This document shows positions 37,477 to 45,440 of a DNA stretch of 64,000 nt, piece after piece. The stretch's first letter is position 1. Each line of letters opens with the position of its first letter. The stretch spans positions 1 to 64,000 of the forward strand of contig JAQXDI010000007.1 of assembly GCA_029251465.1 (NCBI GenBank), in the 5' to 3' direction. This stretch comes from Ascidiaceihabitans sp. (lineage in GTDB: Bacteria; Pseudomonadota; Alphaproteobacteria; Rhodobacterales; Rhodobacteraceae). The notes under the pieces were generated by a model that searched no databases, was not told where the DNA came from, and saw nothing but the letters and a program-made list of their open reading frames with translations. The position numbers and the translations under genes were made by a program.

Positions 37477-38769
37477 ATGGTCGACATCGCCACCCGCGTC
37501 TGGAATCACAAGTGGAAGATCGACCCGATTGTGCGGTCCCTGATCGACACGGATTTCTACAAATTGCTGATGTGCCAAAGCATCTATCGCAACAAACCCG
37601 ACACCCAAGTCACGTTCAGCCTGATCAACCGGTCAAAACATGTGCCGCTGGCGCATTTGATTGATGAGGGCGAGTTGCGCGAACAGTTGGACCACGTCCG
37701 GTCCCTGTCGCTTAGCCGTGGCGAAAGCACGTGGCTGCGTGGCAATACGTTTTACGGTAAACGCCAGATGTTCACCTCTGATTTCATGGAATGGTTCGAG
37801 GGATTGCGCCTGCCAGCCTACCATTTGGAACGTAAAGGTGACCAATACGAGCTGACGTTTGAGGGCAAATGGCACGAAGTTATGCTGTGGGAAATTCCCG
37901 CCTTGGCGATTTTGATGGAGCTGCGCGGCCGCGCTGTTCTGGACCAAATGGGCAAGTTCGAACTGCAAGTTCTATACGCCCGTGGCATGACCCGCGTTTG
38001 GGAAAAGATCGAGAAACTACGCGAATTGCCCGATCTGTCGATTGCCGATTTTGGCACGCGCCGTCGCCATTCGTACCTCTGGCAAGATTGGTGCGTTCAA
38101 GCCATGCGCGAGGGGCTGGGCGACAAATTCACCGGTACGTCGAACTGCAAAATCGCCATGAACCGCGAGGTCGAAGCGATCGGCACCAACGCCCACGAAT
38201 TGCCGATGGTCTACGCGGCTTTGGCGCCTGATGACGCGGCCTTGGCGCAGGCACCCTACGATGTTTTGCAAGACTGGCAGGACGAGCACGAAGGCAACTT
38301 GCGCATCATTTTGCCGGACACCTACGGCACCCAAGGGTTCCTCGACAAAGCCCCTGATTGGCTGGCGGGCTGGACGGGTATCCGCATCGACAGCGGCGAT
38401 CCAGCAACGGCGGCGAACGTCGCGATTGATTGGTGGAAATCACGCGGCGAAGATCCCCGCGACAAGCGTGTGATCTTTAGTGACGGTCTGGATGTCACGA
38501 AAATTCAGGAATTGCAGGCGCAGTTTGCTGGCAAAACCAACATCTCGTTCGGGTGGGGCACGTTGCTGACAAACGATTTCCGCGGGCTGGTGCCGGATGA
38601 CGCATTGGCCCCGTTTTCGTTGGTGTGCAAAGCGGTCAAGGCGAACGGCCAGCCGACGGTTAAGCTGTCGGACAATCCGAAAAAAGCGATGGGACCCGCG
38701 TCCGAAATCGCGCGTTACAAACGGGTGTTTGGTGTCGGTGAACAGGACGAACAGGACGTGGTGGTTTAA
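37477..38769 (+). CDS. pncB: Nicotinate phosphoribosyltransferase PncB
   Basis: Forms nicotinate mononucleotide from nicotinate and PRPP, feeding NAD synthesis after PncA. 430 residues with LIDTDFYKLLMCQSIYRN near residue 25, FGTRRRHSY (the phosphorylated-histidine region), GTSNCKIAM, IRIDSGDP, VIFSDGLDV and FGWGTLLTND. ATG at 37477 with GGAGAAG upstream. Its TAA interleaves with the stop of the convergent EamA gene. Confidence 0.96.
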   Translation: MVDIATRVWNHKWKIDPIVRSLIDTDFYKLLMCQSIYRNKPDTQVTFSLINRSKHVPLAHLIDEGELREQLDHVRSLSLSRGESTWLRGNTFYGKRQMFTSDFMEWFEGLRLPAYHLERKGDQYELTFEGKWHEVMLWEIPALAILMELRGRAVLDQMGKFELQVLYARGMTRVWEKIEKLRELPDLSIADFGTRRRHSYLWQDWCVQAMREGLGDKFTGTSNCKIAMNREVEAIGTNAHELPMVYAALAPDDAALAQAPYDVLQDWQDEHEGNLRIILPDTYGTQGFLDKAPDWLAGWTGIRIDSGDPATAANVAIDWWKSRGEDPRDKRVIFSDGLDVTKIQELQAQFAGKTNISFGWGTLLTNDFRGLVPDDALAPFSLVCKAVKANGQPTVKLSDNPKKAMGPASEIARYKRVFGVGEQDEQDVVV

Positions 38770-39650
38770 CCCCGCTTCCGTTCGCGCCACACGATCAGCA
38801 ATCCGCCCGCTGCGATCAAAATCGCGCCGGGGAAAAGCGTGCTCCAAGGGGCCTCGTCAAAGAACAGCCAGCCCATGACGAACGCCAGCGGAATGCCAAA
38901 ATAGCTGAACGGCGCGAGGTTGCTTTGTTCGGTCATGCGGTAGCTAACCACGAGGAATAGCACCGCCGTGCCACCAAATCCGCCCATCGCGATGATCCAA
39001 CCCATGTCAGCGGCGGACGCAATTGGTGTAAAACCACCCCAAAAAAATGCGATGGTGAACGCGCCGACGACAGCCGTTAACGACGAATACAGATTGACCA
39101 GAGGGCTCGATACGTCGTCGTCAAACAGGCGCGCTGTGACCCCGACCAACGCGTAAAACGCGGCTGCTGCCAGCGGCAACAATGCATAGACAGAAAACCC
39201 GTCGCTGCCCGGTTGCATGATCATGATGACGCCGACAAAGCCGACTAAAACAGCCCCCCAACGCACCCAGCCGACGCGTTCGCCTAGGATCGGGATTGCC
39301 AGCGCTGTCATGAACAACGCATTGGCGTAAGTGATGGTCGATGCGGTCGCAAAAGCCATTAATCCCAACGACATATAAAAACACAGCTGCGCAAAGGTCA
39401 CGATGACACCGCGCATCAACGCGAGCTTCCATTGCCGGATTTTCAAGCGCCTGCCGCCCGCATGCCACGCGCGCGACGACCACAGCGCAATGATCGACGG
39501 AACCAGCCCGAACAGATTGCGCCAGGCCGACAATTCAGCGGCGGAATATCCGTTCGACAGGTGCTTGATGATCAGGCCCATCGCGTCAAACAACGTCAGC
39601 GCGATAAGGCTTAAAATGATGGCGAGGCCGGTTTTGTCAGGGGTGCTCAT
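38766..39650 (-). CDS. EamA/DMT-family transporter
   Basis: 294-residue inner-membrane protein with about ten transmembrane helices arranged as two EamA repeats, starting MSTPDKTGLAIILSLIALTLFDAMG. The family exports or imports metabolites; the substrate is unknown. ATG at 39650 is chosen over the frame start at 39686. Confidence 0.88.
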   Translation of the reverse strand: MSTPDKTGLAIILSLIALTLFDAMGLIIKHLSNGYSAAELSAWRNLFGLVPSIIALWSSRAWHAGGRRLKIRQWKLALMRGVIVTFAQLCFYMSLGLMAFATASTITYANALFMTALAIPILGERVGWVRWGAVLVGFVGVIMIMQPGSDGFSVYALLPLAAAAFYALVGVTARLFDDDVSSPLVNLYSSLTAVVGAFTIAFFWGGFTPIASAADMGWIIAMGGFGGTAVLFLVVSYRMTEQSNLAPFSYFGIPLAFVMGWLFFDEAPWSTLFPGAILIAAGGLLIVWRERKRG

Positions 39651-39722
39651 ATGCGTCCACCTTAGTGGCCCGCCGATCAATGTCATGGCGAAAAGCGACG
39701 TGCGTCGGGGTTGGCATCTGGT

Positions 39723-40145
39723 TTAATCGTCGGGGTCCACGCGGCCACGCATGTTTTTGACTTCGCCGCGCACTTTCTTGGCCTTCAGGCGGCGTTTTTT
39801 CGACCCTAATGTTGGTCGTGTTGCGATCCGGCGTTTCGGGGCAACCAAGGATTTGCGGATCAGTTCGGCCAACCGCTGGCGCACGATGTCGCGATTGCGC
39901 GCTTGGGACCGCGTCTCGTCACACTGCAAAATCAGCGCACCATCCAGCGTCCAGCGTCGTCCGGCCAGCCGTTTCAGGCGCACTTTGACGGGGGCGGACA
40001 ATGACGGGCTACGCTCTGCTTCAAACCGCAATTCCACGGCCGACGACACCTTGTTCACGTTCTGCCCACCGGGACCAGACGCGCGTACAAAGCTTTCGGA
40101 AAGCTCCCAGTCGTGCAGGGTTATGTCATCGTTGATGCGAACCAT
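39723..40145 (-). CDS. arfB: Alternative ribosome-rescue factor ArfB (peptidyl-tRNA hydrolase)
   Basis: 140-residue class-I release-factor-like protein (YaeJ/ICT1) that releases nascent chains from ribosomes stalled at mRNA ends. The catalytic GGQ is at 26-28 (ASGPGGQNVNKV) and the C-terminal tail is rich in lysine and arginine (RPTLGSKKRRLKAKKVRG), as needed to enter the empty mRNA channel. ATG at 40145 with AAGGG upstream. The frame extends to 40250, but those residues would cross the terminator hairpin. The region before it holds the leader described at 40176-40352. Confidence 0.94.
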   Translation of the reverse strand: MVRINDDITLHDWELSESFVRASGPGGQNVNKVSSAVELRFEAERSPSLSAPVKVRLKRLAGRRWTLDGALILQCDETRSQARNRDIVRQRLAELIRKSLVAPKRRIATRPTLGSKKRRLKAKKVRGEVKNMRGRVDPDD

Positions 40146-40175
40146 GCAGCCCTTATACACCTTTGATGAGACACG

Positions 40176-40204
40176 AAAAAGGGCCGCCCAATCATAGGCG
40201 GCCC
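40176..40204 (-). terminator. Terminator just upstream of arfB
   Basis: On the minus strand GGGCCGCC and GGCGGCCC form an 8-bp GC stem with an 8-base loop, followed by TTTTT, ending 30 bases before the arfB ATG. A palindromic CTTTCGAAAG precedes it. Confidence 0.75.
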
Positions 40205-40279
40205 TTTCGAAAGTTTCAGGAGGGATCTCGGTTAGACCGGGTGGATCCACTTGGGCGGTTTACACCGTCATGGGCTGCC

Positions 40280-40336
40280 TTAACGGGCGACCTCCCAAGC
40301 TGTTCCGACACCTCGCTCCAATATCTTCCTCGACAC
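40280..40336 (-). CDS. 18-residue leader-type ORF before arfB
   Basis: GTG-initiated frame ending in TAA: V-S-R-K-I-L-E-R-G-V-G-T-A-W-E-V-A-R. AGGAGG lies 7 bases before the GTG within a 13-base match to the complement of the 16S rRNA tail, so translation initiation should be very efficient. The final codons (W, E, V) encode one arm of a downstream stem, as in attenuation leader peptides. No protein family is recognisable at this size. Confidence 0.5.
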   Translation of the reverse strand: MSRKILERGVGTAWEVAR

Positions 40337-40415
40337 TAGATCACCTCCTTTACATTTGTTGAACTCATTCGTACCGTCGCACAAGTTCCCCGGATCGCAA
40401 AGCCTTTTTTGTGAA

Positions 40416-41039
40416 TTATCCAGCCGCCGCGGTAATACGCGCAGTAATTAGGCGGAACGGGATCAGCGCCAACAGCGCCAAAGTGAGTTTTACAGCCCAG
40501 TCGGCGACCGCCAGCGACACCCACAACGGGGCCATCACGCCGACGCCCAACAAAGGGAGAACTTCGTTGGCCCAAGACACATCATTGGAAGGTTCCAAAA
40601 ACGTCAGCGGCGCGGCAAAGGCGATTGTGAAGAACAACGCGGTGTCGACGGTGGACCCGATCAAGGTCGAAGCCAGCGGTGCTTTCCACCATGTGCCATT
40701 GCGCAAGGCCGAGAAAATACCGACGTCCAGCATTTGCGCGATCAAGAACGCGAGGCCAGAGCCGATCGCGATGCGCAGTGTGACCAGTGGTCCGAATTCG
40801 CCCATGATCTGTGTGCCAACCAGCGAGCAGAACACGCCAACCACAAAACCCGTCAGCACGACGGTGCGCGCAGGGCCGGCCCCGTAAACGCGGTTCATCA
40901 CGTCGGTGACAAGAAACGCGAGCGGATAGGTGAACGCGCCCCACGTCAGCCATTGGCCAAACAAATGTTGCACAAGAATATTTGAGGCCACAACGATGGC
41001 GGCCATGGCAAGAATGCCGGGAAGGTGAATGCGTGTCAT
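40416..41039 (-). CDS. yhhQ: Queuosine-precursor transporter family protein (YhhQ/VUT-1)
   Basis: 207-residue inner-membrane protein with about six helices, matching YhhQ/VUT proteins that import 7-deazaguanine precursors of queuosine. The blocks YPLAFLVTDVMNRVYGAGPAR and ASTLIGSTVDTALFFTIAF are characteristic. ATG at 41039 (MTRIHLPGILAMAAIVVASN) is preferred over the frame start at 41096; its ribosome site is weak. No convincing preQ1 riboswitch is visible upstream. Confidence 0.9.
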   Translation of the reverse strand: MTRIHLPGILAMAAIVVASNILVQHLFGQWLTWGAFTYPLAFLVTDVMNRVYGAGPARTVVLTGFVVGVFCSLVGTQIMGEFGPLVTLRIAIGSGLAFLIAQMLDVGIFSALRNGTWWKAPLASTLIGSTVDTALFFTIAFAAPLTFLEPSNDVSWANEVLPLLGVGVMAPLWVSLAVADWAVKLTLALLALIPFRLITARITAAAG

Positions 41040-41130
41040 GATTTTGATCCGTTTTACAAGGTAGCGGAGAACTCGGCCTGCACCATGCAGACGCACGGTC
41101 TATAGGCGGGGTTGTCGGACGGCGCAAGAG

Positions 41131-41955
41131 CTATCGCAGGATATATTCTACGATTTCATTGCGCAAAACTGGCAGGAAATTGTCGTCAGACACCATGGTC
41201 AGGTGGATGTCATCGTTTGCGTCGCGCCACACGCTAAGCCCCTCGAGGTTGCCGTGACGTGCTGGATAGGTGCGCAAAAGTTCGACAGGTTTTTGAGTAT
41301 TTTTGATCAGGTCAAAGCGGCGGATGCGCGTGCGAAACCCTAGTGGGGTGAATGCTCGTTCAAGAAGATAGAACAATCCGTCGGGCCCAAAATCGGCACC
41401 AACTGGCAGGAACGGTCCGTTGCGGGGGATCTGATACGCGATGGTCCAGGCACCGTCTTTGAAGGCGTACAGCGGGAACGGTTTGCCGACTTCACCGGAG
41501 CGTTCGGGCAATGTGTAAAGCGTGCCGGCCTCGTCGATGGCCAACGCCTCAAGCGCGCTGTTGGGGGCCATGGTTTTGAAATCCGGATGGCTGGGCAGGG
41601 CTTTTCCACCCAATTTTCGAACCTGCCCCGGTCCCTCAAACGACACAAAGGTGCCGCCTTTGCCAATCGCCAAACCTTCGGTGTCGCGTTTGAATTTTGG
41701 GTGTTTTGAGCGCGTGACTTTTACGTCCGAAATGTTGTTATCGTCGTCCCGTGTGATTGCCAGATCAAAGATGTGGCCGCGGTCAGACAGGGTTAGCGCG
41801 GACAGACCATCGGGCGATACCTCGAGGGCGGACAGCCCACCAAACGTGCCGAACGGGTCCTGCATGTTTGTGCCAGACATGAATTCCAGCGATTGGGCAT
41901 CAGCGGTAGAACCGCCAAAGGCCAGCGCTATTGCGAGCGTAAAACGTTTGAACAT
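41131..41955 (-). CDS. Secreted esterase-like phytase-family protein
   Basis: 274 residues: a signal peptide (MFKRFTLAIALAFGGSTADA) and a beta-propeller-like domain of the 'esterase-like activity of phytase' family (GGLSALEVSPDGLSALTLSDRG, DTEGLAIG, HGNLEGLSVWRDA ... LTMVSDDNF). The actual substrate is unknown. Its start overlaps the mepA end by 28 bases, so they are co-transcribed. The end lies 92 bases before the yhhQ start. Confidence 0.85.
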   Translation of the reverse strand: MFKRFTLAIALAFGGSTADAQSLEFMSGTNMQDPFGTFGGLSALEVSPDGLSALTLSDRGHIFDLAITRDDDNNISDVKVTRSKHPKFKRDTEGLAIGKGGTFVSFEGPGQVRKLGGKALPSHPDFKTMAPNSALEALAIDEAGTLYTLPERSGEVGKPFPLYAFKDGAWTIAYQIPRNGPFLPVGADFGPDGLFYLLERAFTPLGFRTRIRRFDLIKNTQKPVELLRTYPARHGNLEGLSVWRDANDDIHLTMVSDDNFLPVLRNEIVEYILR

Positions 41956-42848
41956 TGCTGCGGCAGATCGGCGACCGTGAATTCGCGGCGCTTTTTACGA
42001 GGTGTCGGGTTGGGGTTTGGCGGCGGCGGATTCAGAATGTTGTTCACCCATTGTTGGGCATCTGCGCAGCCGTCGCCAGCCGGTGGTGGGGTCTGGTCCT
42101 TGCACCCTTTGGCCCCACGCGGGCAGGCCAAGCGCACGTGGAAATGATAGTGGTGCCCGTACCATGGGCGCACTTTGCGCAGCCAGTCGCGGTTGCCTTT
42201 TTCGTCTTTGCACATCTGCACCTTGGCCCCTGGAAACACAAAAATGCGGGCGGTGCGTTTGTCTTTGGCAGCAGCTTTGATGATGTTGTGATGTGCGCGC
42301 GACCAGCTAGAGTTGGTGAACGCTCCGCTGGATCGGCGGGTGGAAATGGACGAGATATTTTCGCGCTCTGTCACTGACAGGTTCAAATTCGTGGCAGGCA
42401 GCATCCAGATGTCCGCGTCCAAACCGACTTGGTGACTGCGGTGACCTGTCAACATCGGACCGCCGCGTGGTTGGCTCATGTCGCCGACATACAGACCGTT
42501 CCACCCGGGTTGCGCTGCCGCAACTTTGGACAGGTTCTGAACCATGTTGACCAGTTCGGGGTGACCCCAATTGCGGTTGCGTGACAGGCGCATGGCTTGC
42601 CATGTCGGGCCAGTTTCAGCCAACTGTTCGGACCCTGCCAAACATCCCCGTGCGTACCCACCAAGCGGCGCGGATTTCTGCGAAGACCCTACACGGGCTG
42701 CACCAAAAGCGGCCTTGGCCAGCCCACGGATTTCGGCAGGCGCGGGTTCTTTAACCTGCGTGCCGTCAATGTTGGTGTCTGATTTTCCCGAACAAGCGAC
42801 CAAAGAAAGCGCCAGCATCAGGCTAAATGTGCGTCGAAACTTGACCAT
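41928..42848 (-). CDS. mepA: Penicillin-insensitive murein endopeptidase MepA
   Basis: 306-residue LAS-family zinc peptidase cleaving D-alanyl-meso-diaminopimelate cross-links in peptidoglycan. The N-terminus carries a lipoprotein signal with lipobox LVAC. Zinc-ligand motifs are present: GHRSHQVGLDADIWM and HHYHFHVRLACP. The C-terminus runs on as a proline-rich, low-complexity tail (PPPPNPNPTPRKKR). ATG at 42848. Co-transcribed with the phytase-like gene. Confidence 0.92.
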   Translation of the reverse strand: MVKFRRTFSLMLALSLVACSGKSDTNIDGTQVKEPAPAEIRGLAKAAFGAARVGSSQKSAPLGGYARGCLAGSEQLAETGPTWQAMRLSRNRNWGHPELVNMVQNLSKVAAAQPGWNGLYVGDMSQPRGGPMLTGHRSHQVGLDADIWMLPATNLNLSVTERENISSISTRRSSGAFTNSSWSRAHHNIIKAAAKDKRTARIFVFPGAKVQMCKDEKGNRDWLRKVRPWYGHHYHFHVRLACPRGAKGCKDQTPPPAGDGCADAQQWVNNILNPPPPNPNPTPRKKRREFTVADLPQQCSNVLRSQ

Positions 42849-42925
42849 ATCGTACTACCCTCACGTCGTTCGGCCTGATGGTAACAGGACCACGGGGCAA
42901 ACGAAAAGATGAAAGTTGTAACCAA

Positions 42926-44299
42926 TCAGGCGGCAGCGGTGTCTTCGCCTTGTGCATTGACCCAAATGAGTAAGAACAAGCCGATTGCGAACAAAAACAA
43001 CACGGGCGAAATCCCCAATCGGGCGCTGCCGGTGACATGCGTGGTGATGCCGATCAGCAGTGGGGCTAGAAACGCAGTCGCGCGCCCTGACATGCCGTAC
43101 AGGCCGAAATACTCGGTCGAGGTTTCGGGATCGCAGTGGCGTACCATCAAGGACCGGCTTGCCGACTGCACGATGCCGCCCATCCCGCCGATGAACACGC
43201 CGCAGACCAAAAACACCATGTCGGGTAGGCCGGTGCCTGCCGCCAATGCGACGCCGAAAAAGGTTGTGGGTGACAGGTTGATGATGACAAAACTGACGAT
43301 CATCAGCATCACAATTGCGTAAACGACCACGGGTTTGGGCCCGAATTTGCGATCCATAAAGCCACCAAAGTAGCTAAAGACCATGGCCCCGATGGCCGCA
43401 ATAACGCCGAACATGCCGATCTGGCTGACTTCCCAATTTAGCACCAGCGCGGCGTAGACACCGCCAAATGTATAAAGCCCGTTTAGCCCGTCACGGTACA
43501 GCATCGATGACACCAGATACACGCCAAGGCTGGGGCGTGATTTCAGGCGTTTGATGGTGTCGATAACGGTGCTCAGTGCTTGGGGGATGCTGGCGCGTTT
43601 GCGGGTTGTGCGGACTTCGCGCACCCACAAAAAATAGGGGATCATAAAGATCGCAAACCACAGGGCGGCAAAGGGGCCGGTCGCGCGGGTGCCTTCGCGC
43701 ATCGATGCATCAAGCCCGAATATCGGGTCCAGCCCGGCAATGGTTTTGCCGGTGTTCTGCTCGACCACAAACACCAGCACGATGGCCAGCGAAATGACGC
43801 CGCCCATGTACCCAAACGCAAATCCCGAGCCCGAGATTTTGCCGATTTCTTCCTTGGTGCCCAACGCGGGTAATTGCGCATTGATAAAGATCAGCGCGTA
43901 TTCCGCCCCGATGAATCCCATTCCAAAGGCCGCCAGCATCCAGTATAGGTTGCCCGCCGCAGGATCGGTGAACCACAACAGCCCGGCGCCCACGACGTAC
44001 ATGATGCTAAAGCCGACAATCCAAGGCATCCGCCGCCCCGTGCTGTCTGCCATCGCCCCGAAAATCGGCGCTGTGAATGCGATGATCAGACCGAACAATG
44101 CTGTGCTCCATGCCCAAAGCGATTGGGCTTTGGCGTCAGCAACGTCTTCGGTCAGTCCCAAGTTTAGGAAATATGTCGCCGCGATAACCGCAAAGAACGG
44201 GCCGAAAATAAAGGTGTTCAGAACAGTGTGATAGGGCTGGCTTGCCCAATCGAAAAAATACCATCCCCAGATGCGCTTGCGCAGTGATACGTCGGCCAT
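42926..44299 (-). CDS. MFS transporter, UMF1/Atg22-like
   Basis: 457-residue transporter with about 12 helices, of the UMF1 (Atg22-like) family: WGWYFFDWASQPYHTVLNTFIFGPFF at the N-terminus and GIVQSASRSLMVRHCDPETSTEYFGLYGMSGRATAFLAPL in the second half. The substrate is unknown. I place the start at ATG 44299 (MADVSLRKR), with GGGACAG upstream; ATG 44311 four codons earlier is possible. Confidence 0.88.
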   Translation of the reverse strand: MADVSLRKRIWGWYFFDWASQPYHTVLNTFIFGPFFAVIAATYFLNLGLTEDVADAKAQSLWAWSTALFGLIIAFTAPIFGAMADSTGRRMPWIVGFSIMYVVGAGLLWFTDPAAGNLYWMLAAFGMGFIGAEYALIFINAQLPALGTKEEIGKISGSGFAFGYMGGVISLAIVLVFVVEQNTGKTIAGLDPIFGLDASMREGTRATGPFAALWFAIFMIPYFLWVREVRTTRKRASIPQALSTVIDTIKRLKSRPSLGVYLVSSMLYRDGLNGLYTFGGVYAALVLNWEVSQIGMFGVIAAIGAMVFSYFGGFMDRKFGPKPVVVYAIVMLMIVSFVIINLSPTTFFGVALAAGTGLPDMVFLVCGVFIGGMGGIVQSASRSLMVRHCDPETSTEYFGLYGMSGRATAFLAPLLIGITTHVTGSARLGISPVLFLFAIGLFLLIWVNAQGEDTAAA

Positions 44300-44391
44300 T
44301 GTCTGTCCCATTCTTTTTGTTGAAAGAGTAAGAACAGGCGCGCTTGGGTTAATCAAGTCATGGTTTCATGACCTTACCTGCGGTTGCGATG

Positions 44392-44934
44392 TCAGGTTTC
44401 AGCCATCGGTGGCCATGGTCGTTTGCTTTCTGCCTCGACCCACGCGGCAATATGTTCTGGCATGGGCGGCGAAATCGGGCTTTGACCTAGGGCCTCGGCC
44501 ATACGGGTGGGCGCGATGCCTTTGCCCTTTTCGGTCAAGGCCGCTCGGTAAATCACGTGACTGGCGCAGTCGCCGTTTTGCTTCCACATCGACTGTTCCA
44601 AATACATGAAACGGTCGTCCCAACACACCATTTTGCTGCGCATCTCAAAGCGTTCAAACGCAGTCAACCGACGTCGATAGCGCACGGATGCACCCGCCAT
44701 TGTCAGCCCCCACTTGTGCTTGAACAAGGCCGCAACCAACCCGCCGCGCTGGGCCAGTGCAAAGCGACCCAAATCGTAAATCGTCAACACCCGCCCGTTG
44801 TTCATCTCGGCGAACATATCCAAATCCCACGGCCAGCAAAAGTGGTGTGACACGTGGATTTCATCGAACCCCGAAATCGGCGGCATTCTGCGGGCCAGTG
44901 CTATGTCTTTGAAAAACCGGACGAAGGGAAACAT
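44392..44934 (-). CDS. Hotdog-fold acyl-CoA thioesterase-like protein
   Basis: 180-residue protein with the single-hotdog pattern of 4-hydroxybenzoyl-CoA thioesterase relatives: the DLDMFAEMNNGRVLTIYDLGRF block near residue 40, with an active-site-like aspartate and asparagines, and GASVRYRRRLTAFERFEMRSK. The substrate is unknown. ATG at 44934 is preferred over the frame start at 44955. Divergent from yggT. Confidence 0.8.
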   Translation of the reverse strand: MFPFVRFFKDIALARRMPPISGFDEIHVSHHFCWPWDLDMFAEMNNGRVLTIYDLGRFALAQRGGLVAALFKHKWGLTMAGASVRYRRRLTAFERFEMRSKMVCWDDRFMYLEQSMWKQNGDCASHVIYRAALTEKGKGIAPTRMAEALGQSPISPPMPEHIAAWVEAESKRPWPPMAET

Positions 44935-45069
44935 GCGGGAACGCTCCTTTAACACATGTTGGGCAAGATGGGCGGATTGCGGTTTTGGTCAAGGCCATAC
45001 CTCGGGGCAGGCTTGCGCTTTTTCGTCACGCCGCTTACTTGCGATATATCGAATTTAAAGGACGCCACC

Positions 45070-45360
45070 ATGCTGATCATCATTTACGACGCGCTGCAAT
45101 TGATATTGGGAGTCGTCTATGGGGTGATGATCGTCCATATCATCATGAGTTGGTTGATTAATTTCCAGGTTCTGAACTTGCACCAACCGCTGGTTTCGCA
45201 AATTTGGTACGGCCTGAACCGTCTGCTAGAGCCGCTTTACAACCGTATCCGCCGCTTTTTGCCAGACACAGGCACGCTTGATCTGGCCCCGCTGGTGGCC
45301 TTGCTGATCGTGATTTTGCTGACAAATTCTGTCTTGCCCACGGTTTTTGGGCTGCGCTGA
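45070..45360 (+). CDS. YggT-family membrane protein
   Basis: 96-residue inner-membrane protein with two YggT hydrophobic segments (LQLILGVVYGVMIVHIIMSWLI and LAPLVALLIVILLTNSVLP) and the linking LNRLLEPLYNRIRRFLP helix typical of the family, which is linked in bacteria to osmotic tolerance or cell shape. ATG 45070 has AAGGACG upstream; an in-frame extension from 44956 is not family-like. Confidence 0.9.
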   Translation: MLIIIYDALQLILGVVYGVMIVHIIMSWLINFQVLNLHQPLVSQIWYGLNRLLEPLYNRIRRFLPDTGTLDLAPLVALLIVILLTNSVLPTVFGLR

Positions 45361-45440
45361 CCTTAATCCCTTGTCCACGGAATCTTAGTGTGTGAGTCTG
45401 CATCAAAATAGCAGACAATTTTACTTACAGGGTTCCATAA

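Larger units (their letters stand above)
40176..40352 (-). ncRNA. Structured leader or small RNA upstream of arfB
   Basis: A compact transcript unit on the minus strand: a very strong Shine-Dalgarno (TAAAGGAGGTGATC, 40352-40339), an 18-codon ORF, two stem options and the terminator. SD bases 40349-40339 can pair with GATCCCTCCT (40227-40218), ten pairs with one bulge. The same GATCC alternatively closes a hairpin with GGATC and an inner CGGT-cta-ACCG. A third stem joins CTTGGGaGGT (end of the ORF) with ACCgCCCAAG after it. This looks like an attenuator or small RNA; I cannot name a known family. Confidence 0.5.

Noticed and set aside
41040-41130. preQ1 riboswitch upstream of the queuosine-precursor transporter gene
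   Set aside because: A GTTCTCCGCTACC-TTGTAAAAC stretch is faintly reminiscent of the class I aptamer, but no stable P1 stem forms and the pseudoknot bases do not fit.
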